From Alcanivoracaceae bacterium (lineage in GTDB: Bacteria > Pseudomonadota > Gammaproteobacteria > Pseudomonadales > Alcanivoracaceae), in assembly GCA_002706085.1 (NCBI GenBank), contig PAJO01000062.1, positions 62,001 to 126,000 of the forward strand: a stretch of 64,000 nt of DNA, in the 5' to 3' direction. Position 1 is the stretch's first letter; every line of letters starts with the position of its first letter. The notes below the pieces were generated by a model that had not been told where the DNA came from, ran no database searches, and saw nothing but the letters and a program-made list of their open reading frames with translations. A program made the position numbers and the translations under genes. Below, piece after piece: positions 1 to 8,252 of the stretch.

Positions 1-926
1 CTGGTGATGCTGTCAAAACCGTATTGGTCTGCCTGTTTATCGTGGTAGGCGACCCGGGCGCTTTTGATCAGCGCTTTGGAGGGAACGCAGCCAGTATTGA
101 GGCAGTCGCCGCCCATCTTGTGTTTCTCGATCAGGGTAACTCTCGCTTTTACCATGGCGGCAATGTAGGCACTCACCAGGCCTGCGGAGCCGGCACCAAT
201 GACGATCAGATTACGGTCAAAGGTTGTGGGTTTGCGCCAGCCGGCGTAAACCTTGCGGGCTTGCAACCGTGCCATGATGGCCTTGGCGATCCACGGGAAC
301 ATCCCGAGCAGGACAAAGGCGCCCAAGAGTTGTGGAGAAAGCAGGCCGCCAAGGCTGTCTATTTGCCCAAGCTGGGTGCCCGCATTCACGTACACAGCGG
401 TGCCGGCCAGCATGCCGGTTTGGCTGACCCAGTAAAATGTGCGTGTCTTGATGGGGGTAAGCCCCATGACAAGGTTGATTACAAAGAACGGAAAGGCAGG
501 CACCAGCCGCAGGGTGAAAAGGTAAAAGGCGCCTTCCTTTTCGATGCCCTGATTGATTTTTTTCAGGCGTTCGCCGAAGCGTTGCTGCACGGTATCCCTG
601 AACAGAAAACGGGAGGCCAGAAAGGCCAGGGTGGCGCCAATGGAAGAGGCAAATGACACCAGCACCAACGCAACGGCAAAACCGAACAGGGCGCCGGCGG
701 CGAGGGTCATGATGGCGGCGCCAGGCAGGCTCAGAGCCGTTACCGCGACGTAAACGGCAAAAAACGCCCCCAGCACCAGCGCGGGGTTGTCGGCATACAG
801 GGCATCAAAGGCACCTTGCTGCTCTTTCAGATACTCCAGGCTAAAAAACTGCCCCAGATCGAAGATAAAGTAGCTGGCAACGAGCGCGGCGATGATGACA
901 AGTAACAGCGCTTTTTTGAGGTTCAT
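1..926 (-). CDS. TVP38/TMEM64 membrane domain fused to FAD-dependent disulfide oxidoreductase (3' end outside window)
   Basis: The reading frame runs off the left edge of the window, so the C-terminal part is missing. The first ~230 residues are hydrophobic with several membrane segments and resemble the TVP38/TMEM64 (DedA/SNARE-associated) family. They are followed by a dinucleotide-binding motif GAGSAG and the redox-active disulfide motif GGDCLNTGCVPSK typical of mercuric reductase/dihydrolipoamide dehydrogenase-like enzymes. This fusion is known in proteobacteria and usually annotated as a mercuric reductase-like or pyridine nucleotide-disulfide oxidoreductase; its true substrate is unknown to me. 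The start at 926 has AAGGA six bases upstream; an in-frame ATG at 953 is possible. It lies 41 bp downstream of the ArsM-like gene and is probably cotranscribed with it, suggesting thiol or metalloid redox chemistry at the membrane. Confidence 0.85.
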   Translation of the reverse strand, partial: MNLKKALLLVIIAALVASYFIFDLGQFFSLEYLKEQQGAFDALYADNPALVLGAFFAVYVAVTALSLPGAAIMTLAAGALFGFAVALVLVSFASSIGATLAFLASRFLFRDTVQQRFGERLKKINQGIEKEGAFYLFTLRLVPAFPFFVINLVMGLTPIKTRTFYWVSQTGMLAGTAVYVNAGTQLGQIDSLGGLLSPQLLGAFVLLGMFPWIAKAIMARLQARKVYAGWRKPTTFDRNLIVIGAGSAGLVSAYIAAMVKARVTLIEKHKMGGDCLNTGCVPSKALIKSARVAYHDKQADQYGFDSIT

Positions 927-967
927 GGGGCGTCCTTGGTTAGTAGAAGTCATGCTCGCATGGCGAT

Positions 968-2008
968 TCAGCAGCAGCTGGCCGCGCCGCTATCTTCATT
1001 GTCCTCAAAAGGGACATTCAATCCGCAGCCTTCAAAGATGCCGTAGTGCGTATCGAAGTGTCCGATAAAGTTGAAGTGTTCCGCAAAACGGCTTTGTTCC
1101 AGCATGAGCCAGGTGTTGCCGCAGACCGGGAAAACTTTGCCGGTTTCGATAATGTGATGCTCGTCGAGCATGAAGGCATGCGGGCAGTTTTCCAGGGTGC
1201 CCTTGTAGATCACTGCCTGGCCGTAGTCTTCGCAGGCAGGCTCCAGGTTGTCGATGTTAAACAAGCGGTAGGTGGCGGAGTAAAAGCGAATGCGGCCAAG
1301 CTTTCTCTCAATGGCCGGGTTTTCGATGGTGAGGCGACGAGATTCCACCAGGCGCGGATCGGCAAAGCCGCAGCGTTTGCCAAGGTTGATAAAGTCGTTC
1401 CAGTAGAGCGCGCCGGAAAGGCACTCCCCGTAGAGTACGGGATCATTTACCAGTGCGGCAGGTACCCGTCGGTCAGCATAGACGTCAGAAAAATAAAACT
1501 CGCCGCCTGGTTTGAGCAAGCGTTTCACATCCCTGAGGACTTTTTCCTTGTCGGTGCTCAGGTTGATTACACAGTTGGAGATGACGATATCAAAATAGCC
1601 GTCTTCCAGATCCAGGGTGTCGAGCGCTTCAATATAGCCTTTTAAAAAACGCACATTGCTGTTGCTGTAACCGAATGCGTCACGATGGTAATCCTGATGG
1701 CGGCGAGCGACCTCCAGTTGTTCGTCGGTCATGTCGACGCCAACGACTTCGCCCTGCTCTCCGACCAGTGCAGACAGCAGGTACACATCGCGGCCGGAGC
1801 CGGAACCCAGATCCAGAATGCGCATCCCCTGAAGTTGTTCGGGGGCCACCAGTCCGCAGCCATAGTAGCGGCTGACGACTTCGTCATGCAGACGGGCAAG
1901 CAGGGGTTTCAGGTGTTCGGGGGGCGCCTGGTCACAACAGGCATTGGTCTGCAGGTCCTGGCTGGATTGCAGTTGCTTGCCGTAATACTCCTGAACATCT
2001 TCACGCAT
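968..2008 (-). CDS. ArsM-type arsenite S-adenosylmethyltransferase-like protein
   Basis: This is a 346-residue class I SAM-dependent methyltransferase. The SAM-binding motif LDLGSGSGRD sits at residues 65-74. Cysteines lie at 24/25, 51 (in YYGCG), 146 (in SNCVINL) and 196 (in GECLSG). Their spacing closely follows the four conserved cysteines of characterised ArsM enzymes, so the As(III)-binding set looks complete. The protein ends in two adjacent cysteines, an extra possible thiol ligand pair. ArsM enzymes methylate trivalent arsenic to volatile methylarsines in the cytoplasm. The gene is followed at once by the membrane FAD-disulfide reductase gene, which fits a metalloid or thiol-redox unit. 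No arsR, arsC or arsB is visible in the window, so arsenic as the natural substrate is inference; another soft metalloid is possible. Confidence 0.8.
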   Translation of the reverse strand: MREDVQEYYGKQLQSSQDLQTNACCDQAPPEHLKPLLARLHDEVVSRYYGCGLVAPEQLQGMRILDLGSGSGRDVYLLSALVGEQGEVVGVDMTDEQLEVARRHQDYHRDAFGYSNSNVRFLKGYIEALDTLDLEDGYFDIVISNCVINLSTDKEKVLRDVKRLLKPGGEFYFSDVYADRRVPAALVNDPVLYGECLSGALYWNDFINLGKRCGFADPRLVESRRLTIENPAIERKLGRIRFYSATYRLFNIDNLEPACEDYGQAVIYKGTLENCPHAFMLDEHHIIETGKVFPVCGNTWLMLEQSRFAEHFNFIGHFDTHYGIFEGCGLNVPFEDNEDSGAASCC

Positions 2009-2105
2009 CGAGCGCTCTCCCTGGCTGGTGAATGGCTAAAACAGCGTACCCTGTTGCCGCGGGCGTTGGGGCAAAACAGGGTAGGTGCTATGGCGGCGGG
2101 GCGGG

Positions 2106-2123
2106 AATGATAAGAATTGCATT
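2106..2123. promoter_or_regulatory. Weak Fur-box-like AT-rich palindrome upstream of the ArsM-like gene
   Basis: The 158-bp gap between the anti-sigma gene and the ArsM-like gene holds an AT-rich stretch, AATGATAAGAATTGCATT, in GC-rich surroundings. Its ends (AATG/CATT) are inverted and it loosely resembles the Fur consensus, but the inner positions match poorly. It lies about 100 bp upstream of the methyltransferase start and could equally be part of a promoter. Weak evidence only. Confidence 0.2.
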
Positions 2124-2166
2124 GCCTGGGTAGAAGACGTCAGCCGATGTGAAGGCGGCGTGAGTT

Positions 2167-2397
2167 TCAGGGGGCCTGGTCCAGGTTACGCATAATGCGA
2201 TCGACCTGCTCATCGCTGGCTGGCGGTGCCGCCGGTTTATGAAGGGAGGTGACCAGGGCGCCCAGCTGACGCACATAGCGCCGACAGTGGTGGCACATCA
2301 GTAAATGCAGGCGCAGGGCGACACGTTCCCGCCAATGGAGCGGGGTGCCATCCACGAGGGCGTCCGCTTTTTCAACGACCTCCTTGCACTTCAGCAT
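2167..2397 (-). CDS. Putative zinc-binding anti-sigma factor (ZAS type)
   Basis: This 76-residue soluble protein carries the HxxxCxxC signature (H31, C35, C38, in HLLMCHHC) of the zinc-binding anti-sigma domain. The start overlaps the 3' end of the sigma factor gene by 7 bp, a coupling typical of sigma/anti-sigma pairs. No membrane segment is seen, so it probably acts in the cytoplasm by binding its partner sigma factor and may sense redox or metal stress through the zinc site. The remainder is short and poorly conserved; function is inferred from the motif and context. Confidence 0.8.
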   Translation of the reverse strand: MLKCKEVVEKADALVDGTPLHWRERVALRLHLLMCHHCRRYVRQLGALVTSLHKPAAPPASDEQVDRIMRNLDQAP

Positions 2398-2993
2398 TCG
2401 CCTGTCTCCTGAAAATGATCAACCAGTTCAAACAATCGGGCCCGTGCCCGGTGCAACAGCACACGGACATTGGATGCGCTGACATCCAGCATGTTACAGA
2501 TAGCATCAAAATCCATGCCTTGCAGATCACGCAATTCCAGCACCAGTCGCTGGCTTTCTGGCATGCGCTCAAGGCACTTTGCCATGCACTGGCGCAGTTC
2601 ATCCCGGGTTAGCAGAGCATCCGGGCCGTCCAGGTCCCAATGCCTGGGGCCATCCTGCCAGTGGCCGCCTTCACGAAAGCGGTGTGCCAGTGGGTCCTCT
2701 TCGCTGCTGGGATCAAACTGAATTTCCCGGCCTTGCTTGCGTAGCATCATACGCGCCTGATTGATGACGATGCGGGTCAGCCAGGTGCGTAGCTGGCTGC
2801 GCCCCTCGAACTTGCCAATCGCACGATGAATGGCAATCCAGGCATCCTGCACCGCTTCTTCGGCATCGGCGTGGGACAACATGCTGCGCGCCGTGGCGAG
2901 CAGACGGTGGTGTTGATGCTGCACCAGTTCTGCGAAGGCTGCGTTGTCTCCCTGCTGCAGGCGGGCAAGAAAGTCTGGTGCTTCGATATCCAA
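2391..2993 (-). CDS. ECF-family RNA polymerase sigma factor
   Basis: This 200-residue protein has sigma-70 region 2 (about residues 10-80, including DAEEAVQDAWIAIHRAIGKF and RTWLTRIVINQA) and region 4 (about 130-190, including LPESQ-like MPESQRLVLELRDL and VRVLLHRARARL). Regions 1 and 3 are absent, as in ECF sigma factors. A polar, Asp/His-rich linker of about 40 residues joins the two regions. It begins 2 bp after the PilZ gene stop and overlaps the anti-sigma gene, so PilZ, sigma and anti-sigma form one operon. The regulated promoters cannot be told from this window; autoregulation is likely for the class. Confidence 0.9.
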   Translation of the reverse strand: MDIEAPDFLARLQQGDNAAFAELVQHQHHRLLATARSMLSHADAEEAVQDAWIAIHRAIGKFEGRSQLRTWLTRIVINQARMMLRKQGREIQFDPSSEEDPLAHRFREGGHWQDGPRHWDLDGPDALLTRDELRQCMAKCLERMPESQRLVLELRDLQGMDFDAICNMLDVSASNVRVLLHRARARLFELVDHFQETGEC

Positions 2994-2995
2994 GA

Positions 2996-3352
2996 CTAGC
3001 CCTCGTTTAGCATCGAGGCAGGATCGTCTTCGCCGTCGTCGCCCTGATGCAAGGCGACAAGGCGGCGCAAGTGCTGCATGGCATCGACACTGGGGCGCTC
3101 GAAGTGAATGCCTACCTCCATGGCGGCCTGGCGAATCACCCGGCCTGGGAGGGTCAGGGTCAGGTCGCTGTCATCAAAAGCGATTTCCAGCGTTACCGGG
3201 CCGTCGTCCGGGAGCGCGAGTGGCGTGGTGCAGATCACTCGTGCCCCGGAAATGGAGATGTCCTGGAGCTCAACATCATGACGGTCCTGCTGAAACAGCA
3301 GCACCGCCTCTCCGTCGAAATCGATGCGGCCGGCTCGGCGCCGTTCATTCAT
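2996..3352 (-). CDS. PilZ-domain protein (cyclic-di-GMP receptor)
   Basis: This 118-residue single-domain protein carries both PilZ signature elements: the RxxxR motif near the N terminus (R5, R9) and DxSxxG at residues 31-36 (DISISG). These are the residues that hold cyclic-di-GMP in the family. The start has AAGGA nine bases upstream. It is the first gene of a tightly packed PilZ-sigma-anti-sigma set and lies 48 bp behind ettA on the same strand. The context suggests that c-di-GMP level may feed into the ECF sigma pathway; that is inference. Confidence 0.88.
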   Translation of the reverse strand: MNERRRAGRIDFDGEAVLLFQQDRHDVELQDISISGARVICTTPLALPDDGPVTLEIAFDDSDLTLTLPGRVIRQAAMEVGIHFERPSVDAMQHLRRLVALHQGDDGEDDPASMLNEG

Positions 3353-3400
3353 GTGGTGCGTTCCTTGTCGTCACCTTGAGGCCCTGCCCGGGACTACGGA

Positions 3401-5068
3401 TCAGACGTCGATCCGCTTGTACTTCATGCGCTTGGGTTGCAAGGCTTCGTCGCCCAGCTGCTTGCGCTTGAACTCTTCGTACTCAGTATAGGAGCCTTCG
3501 AACCACTCCACTTTAGCATCCCCTTCAAAGGAAAGGATGTGGGTGGCGACACGGTCCAGGAACCAGCGATCGTGAGAAATGACAATGGCACAGCCGGGGA
3601 ATGCCAGCAGGGCTTCTTCCAGAGCCCGCAGGGTTTCCACGTCCAGATCGTTGGTGGGCTCATCGAGCAGCAGCACATTGGCGCCCTGCTTGAGCAGTTT
3701 GGCCAGGTGCAGACGGTTGCGCTCACCACCGGACAGGTCGCCGACCCGCTTCTGCTGGTCGCCGCCCTTGAAGTTGAAGCGGCCCAGATAGGCACGGCTG
3801 GGGACTTCGTAGTTGCCGATGCGCAGGATATCGTTGCCGTCGGACACTTCTTCCCACACGGTCTTCTTGCCTTCCAGGTCTTCGCGGCTCTGATCCACGT
3901 AGGCCATCTGCACAGTTTCACCGGTGGTGATTTCGCCCTTGTCCGGGGTTTCCTGGCCCGCCAGCATGCGGAACAGGGTGGTCTTGCCGGCCCCGTTGGG
4001 GCCGATGATGCCGACGATGGCGCCGCGTGGCACCTTGAAGCTCAGGTCTTCGTAGAGCAGTTTGTGGTCGAATTCCTTGGCCACCCCGTTCAGCTCAAAG
4101 ACCTGCTCACCGAGACGCTCGCCGGGCGGGATATACAGTTCCTGGGTCTCGTTGCGCTTCTGGAATTCCTGACTGGCCAGTTCCTCGAACGCCGCCACAC
4201 GGGCCTTGTTCTTGGCGCGCCGGCCTTTCGGGTTCTGGCGCACCCACTCCAGTTCCTTTTCCACTGTCTTGCGGTGGGCGGATTCGCTCTTGGCTTCCTG
4301 CTCCAGACGCTGCTCTTTCTGCTCCAGCCAGGAGGAATAGTTACCCTTCCAGGGAATCCCTTCACCGCGGTCCAGTTCCAGAATCCACTCACAGGAGTTA
4401 TCGAGGAAGTAACGGTCGTGGGTTACTGCCACCACGGTGCCGGGGAATTCGTGCAGGAAGCGCTCCAGCCAGGCTACGGATTCAGCATCCAGATGGTTGG
4501 TCGGTTCGTCCAGCAGCAGCATGTCCGGGGCGCTCATGATCAGGCGGCACAGGGCCACCCGGCGGCGCTCCCCCCCGGACAAGTTCTTGACGCTGGCGTC
4601 CCACGGCGGCAGACGCAGGGCGTCGGCGGCGATCTCCAGTTTGCGCTCCAGGTTATGGGCGTCACTGGTTTCAATGATGGCTTCGAGCCGGGCCTGCTCG
4701 GCGGCCAGCTTGTCAAAATCCGCGTCTTCCTCGGCATAGGCGGCATACACCTCTTCCAGGCGTTGCTGTGCCTCCAGGATCTCGGACAGGGCCTCTTCCA
4801 CGATTTCACGGACGTTTTTGTTCGGGTCCAGTTCCGGCTCCTGGGGCAGGTAACCAATGTTGGTGCCCGGCTGCGGCCGTGCTTCACCCAGGAAATCCTT
4901 GTCCACCCCGGCCATGATCTTGAGCAGGGTGGATTTACCCGACCCGTTCAGGCCCAGCACGCCGATCTTGGCGCCGGGGAAGAACGACAGGGAAATGTCT
5001 TTGAGGATGTGCTTCTTCGGCGGGACAACCTTGCCCACCTTGTCCATGGTGAAGATGTACTGGCTCAT
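3401..5068 (-). CDS. ettA: Energy-dependent translational throttle protein EttA (ABC-F)
   Basis: At 555 residues it has the usual length of EttA. Two ABC ATPase domains are present, each with Walker A (GLNGSGKST and GPNGAGKTT), signature (LSGGERRR and LSGGERNR) and Walker B ([11 protein letters not shown] and [11 protein letters not shown]). The basic interdomain linker and arm region seen in ABC-F proteins lie around residues 240-330, and there are no membrane segments. EttA binds the ribosomal E site and gates entry into elongation according to the ATP/ADP ratio. The start ATG follows a divergent gap of about 310 bp with the lipoprotein gene. Confidence 0.97.
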   Translation of the reverse strand: MSQYIFTMDKVGKVVPPKKHILKDISLSFFPGAKIGVLGLNGSGKSTLLKIMAGVDKDFLGEARPQPGTNIGYLPQEPELDPNKNVREIVEEALSEILEAQQRLEEVYAAYAEEDADFDKLAAEQARLEAIIETSDAHNLERKLEIAADALRLPPWDASVKNLSGGERRRVALCRLIMSAPDMLLLDEPTNHLDAESVAWLERFLHEFPGTVVAVTHDRYFLDNSCEWILELDRGEGIPWKGNYSSWLEQKEQRLEQEAKSESAHRKTVEKELEWVRQNPKGRRAKNKARVAAFEELASQEFQKRNETQELYIPPGERLGEQVFELNGVAKEFDHKLLYEDLSFKVPRGAIVGIIGPNGAGKTTLFRMLAGQETPDKGEITTGETVQMAYVDQSREDLEGKKTVWEEVSDGNDILRIGNYEVPSRAYLGRFNFKGGDQQKRVGDLSGGERNRLHLAKLLKQGANVLLLDEPTNDLDVETLRALEEALLAFPGCAIVISHDRWFLDRVATHILSFEGDAKVEWFEGSYTEYEEFKRKQLGDEALQPKRMKYKRIDV

Positions 5069-5379
5069 AAACTCCGACCGCAGTGTCTTTAAGTGTGCGG
5101 GGCGCGCGGACCCCGGCGGAATGGCGCCTAAGCTAACGGAAAGGGGGGAAAGATGAAAGGCACACAGGCAGCAAGCGGGCAGGTATACGTGTGTACGGTC
5201 ATTTGTTGCCGGTTAGCTCAAAGTTTGATCATCGGTGTAGGAGATATCACTCATTTGGTGTAGGACATTGGCTATACCTGCTTCTGTGGGCTAGGCGAGA
5301 ACTGCTTCACATTTAATACTTGTAGATCATTCGATCGGGGCGCAGGCAAGGGGCCTGCGGTACTTTCCAAGGAGAAGGC
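5069..5379. promoter_or_regulatory. Divergent intergenic region with paired 9-bp direct repeats
   Basis: This gap separates ettA (minus) from the first large lipoprotein gene (plus) and must carry both promoters. Two copies of GGTGTAGGA lie at 5234-5242 and 5257-5265, starts 23 bp apart, within slightly longer similar contexts. Spacing near two helical turns suits a tandem binding site for a regulator of the lipoprotein gene. AAGGAGAAGGC directly precedes the lipoprotein start and is its ribosome-binding site. No coding potential is seen. Confidence 0.4.
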
Positions 5380-8205
5380 ATGTTTAAGAAAACAGCATTG
5401 AGTCTTGCCGTTCTGGCCCTGGCGGCCTGCGGAGGCGGGGGTAGCAGTAGTGGTGGTGGCAGTGGCGGAAATGGAGGTCCGGCAGCGCCGGCGGCCAAGG
5501 CTGGCGGTACGGCGGCAAAAGGCATTATCGCCGGGGCGCTTGTGGAAGCCAAAAAAGCGGATGGTTCCGTTATCGGTACGGCTACCACCGCAGAAGACGG
5601 TTCGTACAGCATTGAACTGAATGGCTATTCGGGCACGGTGTTTCTGACCCTGAAAGCACCGGAAGCAGGCGATGCGCTGGTAACGTGCGATGTCGCTAGC
5701 TGTGGCGTGGCCGCAGATGGGGATATTGATGCTGATGAAAGCGGCACTATCGAGTTTGGTGAGCAGTATGCGCTGGATTACGAGCTGCGCTCGGTGATCC
5801 ATGCTGACTCCAGCGCCTCCAACGTGAGTGCACATATCACCCCTCTCACCACGCTGGTGGCCGACAAGGCTGGCGCGGGGGCTGACCAGGTAGCGGTTGC
5901 GGCAGCGAACAGCTTTGTGAAAAACATGCTGGGGCTGGATGCCAACCCCAGTGAGGTGAAGCCGGTGGACCTGACGCAAGGTAGCGGAGGTTCGGTTCAG
6001 GAGCTGACCTTTGCGTTGCTGAATGCAGCCATTGAGGAGCAGGCCCAAAGCGGTGCAACGGATATTGCCTCTGTTCTGGGCGGATTGTCCGGAAACTTTG
6101 AGACGAACCAGGTCGACAAAAGCGCGCTTGAGGCGCTGGTGGCGGGTGTTGCCAGTGTTGAAGCGGCGGTAAAAGCGGGTAATGAAGAGATCGATGTAGT
6201 TGCGGCCTCCAGTGCAGCGCAGTCCGGGGCGCAAAATGCTTGCGACCTTGAAGGTAGCGAGCAGCCGCAACCTAAAGTCGCCCTCAGTGAAGACGCTCCG
6301 TCAGAATATTGCTCTCCAGAAATTGAGTTTGAAGGGGCGTTGGGATCCAATCTGGATAAAGCCAAATCCCTGGTGGCCACCGCACGTAAAGTGTCCATCG
6401 AGGCAATTGAAGCCATTGAAGCCGAACTTGACGAAGAGAGTGAGGCCTATAATTCCGAAAACCTGATCGTCAAGATTGGCAACGTAGCTGATGATGTGGA
6501 TACCGATACCCGCAAGGTGGTTCAGACCTTTGGTGAGGTAGCTGGTGTATTGGTGGATCAGATTGTCCGCGGGGTTATCGATGGGGAAGATCTGACGACG
6601 GATCTTGGTGAAGCTGCATCGCTATACTATGATGCATCCTTCGAAAATGACTGCCAGTATTATTACCCGCAAGAAGCTGTTGATCAGTGTGAACTGGATT
6701 ATGAGGCTGATAAAAGTGCCTTCGTGTCCCACTTCGTGGGAGGGACCATTGAAAACAGTGGTGATGAGTGGTCTGTAACATCAGCCACCTTCGATCTGGA
6801 TGGAAATGAGGCGACCGCTGATGATCAGTTGATGGTTCACATGAACGTTGTGCTACCTACGGTTATTGGTGATGGTGAATCCGGCATCGGGCTCAATGCG
6901 GGCGTAAATACGCTTTCCGTTCACGGTTCGGCAGCGCTTCCAGATGTTGCCAGCTTTACGGTGAACGAAGGGTCGGGCCTGGTTGTTGAGCTGAATAATA
7001 ATTTTGTCGACGATGGCGAAAGTGAGCCAGAAGATGCTATTAAAAGAATAGCACTGGATGTAAGTGCGGAGCTGTCCAACAACGAAATGACCTTTAATGG
7101 TGGGGTGGAAGTTGTTGTTCGTGAGTCCAGCAAGCACCAGTCACTGAATGCCCCCGTACCGGAAGTCCTGTTGCCAGTACCTGAAAAGCTCGCGTTGAAT
7201 GGTGTGTTCGAAGAGGTAGGCACCGGAAACAGTCTGGATGCCAATGTGTTGCTGACGGTTTCCAATGTCAGCCAGTTCGGTTTCTACCAGGAAGGGTTTG
7301 AGCGCAACCTCGTTAGCTATAGTTTCGATCAAGAGACAGAGGTTCTTACGGTCACCATCAGTGAAGGAGAGAGTCAGGCGACGGTAGCATTTTCTCTGGA
7401 AGAAAATGACTACGGTGGTGGCTGGACAGAATTTGAGGTTGTCTCTGAATGTGTTTCTACGTCCGGTGATGCCTATTGCCCACGTGCTACCCGTTATTGG
7501 GTGTCGGGTTATAACATTGTCGTGGAGGGCATTAATAGTCAGGAAGATTGTGCGGACCCAGAGCAGGCGGGTTCAATCTATACCCGATGGGAGGATGATA
7601 GTCTCGAGTGTATCGCCTGGATCAGTTCCGGAGATGAGGGCTTCGAGAGCGATATTCGTAACTTCTTCACCGCAGACGCGGATTGGTATCTGGATGGTAT
7701 GCGTGCCTATGTGTCGGGTGAAGGCTGGTATCAGGTGGGCCCGGATGATTTCTACGATGACTATTCCGGAAGATCCCTGTTCCCCGCTGATAGTGGCACA
7801 GCTGTCGCGCACCTCGATGAGTCAGATATGGACTTCGATGCCGAAGGCCGTTATCTGAAAGGCACTCTCCTGGTTGAAACTCGTGGGAAGCTGTCAGCCA
7901 ATCTGCCAGAAATGGATGTCAAGCTGGTGGCTGCGCGTAGTGGCTACGCACTGGGTGAGGCGACACTGGATCTTTCCTGGGACGGTGATTCACTGAAAGT
8001 GATTTATCCTTATTCCGGTGACGGTAGCAATAGCGCGACGCTGGAAGATGGTGAAGGCACGATAATGACAGTGGTTTTCGATGATGGTGCTGAAACGGTC
8101 ACAGGTGATATTCGCAAGGATGACACCGTTTACGGGACCTTCCGTGAGGAAAATGGACAGTACATCATCAGCTGGATCGATAATACCATCGAGTCCTTGT
8201 ACTAA
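5380..8205 (+). CDS. Large Gly-rich lipoprotein (941 aa), surface/outer-membrane candidate
   Basis: The N terminus is a lipoprotein signal with lipobox LAAC and the acylated Cys at residue 17, followed by a Gly/Ser tether of about 16 residues. Residues 45-100 resemble a carboxypeptidase-regulatory-like beta sandwich (AGALVEAK, EDGSYSIEL). Residues 117-128 read as a canonical EF-hand loop (D-A-D-E-S-G-T-I-E-F-G-E). The rest is acidic with scattered paired cysteines and no enzyme motif that I recognise. It is predicted to be exported and lipid-anchored, perhaps surface exposed. It is followed by a strong terminator and then an outer-membrane-type protein and a second large Gly-tether lipoprotein. 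I do not know its function; adhesion or ligand binding would be speculation. Confidence 0.75.
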   Translation: MFKKTALSLAVLALAACGGGGSSSGGGSGGNGGPAAPAAKAGGTAAKGIIAGALVEAKKADGSVIGTATTAEDGSYSIELNGYSGTVFLTLKAPEAGDALVTCDVASCGVAADGDIDADESGTIEFGEQYALDYELRSVIHADSSASNVSAHITPLTTLVADKAGAGADQVAVAAANSFVKNMLGLDANPSEVKPVDLTQGSGGSVQELTFALLNAAIEEQAQSGATDIASVLGGLSGNFETNQVDKSALEALVAGVASVEAAVKAGNEEIDVVAASSAAQSGAQNACDLEGSEQPQPKVALSEDAPSEYCSPEIEFEGALGSNLDKAKSLVATARKVSIEAIEAIEAELDEESEAYNSENLIVKIGNVADDVDTDTRKVVQTFGEVAGVLVDQIVRGVIDGEDLTTDLGEAASLYYDASFENDCQYYYPQEAVDQCELDYEADKSAFVSHFVGGTIENSGDEWSVTSATFDLDGNEATADDQLMVHMNVVLPTVIGDGESGIGLNAGVNTLSVHGSAALPDVASFTVNEGSGLVVELNNNFVDDGESEPEDAIKRIALDVSAELSNNEMTFNGGVEVVVRESSKHQSLNAPVPEVLLPVPEKLALNGVFEEVGTGNSLDANVLLTVSNVSQFGFYQEGFERNLVSYSFDQETEVLTVTISEGESQATVAFSLEENDYGGGWTEFEVVSECVSTSGDAYCPRATRYWVSGYNIVVEGINSQEDCADPEQAGSIYTRWEDDSLECIAWISSGDEGFESDIRNFFTADADWYLDGMRAYVSGEGWYQVGPDDFYDDYSGRSLFPADSGTAVAHLDESDMDFDAEGRYLKGTLLVETRGKLSANLPEMDVKLVAARSGYALGEATLDLSWDGDSLKVIYPYSGDGSNSATLEDGEGTIMTVVFDDGAETVTGDIRKDDTVYGTFREENGQYIISWIDNTIESLY

Positions 8206-8224
8206 ACGTCAATGCTAGAGTCTG

Positions 8225-8249
8225 GGGCCGCCTGCGGGCGGCCCTTTTT
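8225..8249 (+). terminator. Rho-independent terminator after the first lipoprotein gene
   Basis: A perfect 8-bp GC stem (GGGCCGCC pairing with GGCGGCCC) closes a 4-base loop and is followed at once by five T residues. It lies 20 bp past the stop of the lipoprotein gene. The T run ends only three bases before the ATG of the next gene. Confidence 0.9.
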
Positions 8250-8252
8250 GTT

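Noticed and set aside
2106-2123. Fur box controlling the ArsM-like gene
   Set aside because: Only the outer four bases are symmetrical; the match to the Fur consensus is too poor to argue for it beyond a low-confidence note.
3437-5092. A 551-codon open frame on the plus strand opposite ettA
   Set aside because: It is the antisense shadow of a highly conserved GC-rich gene; the product has no recognisable domain and no ribosome site.
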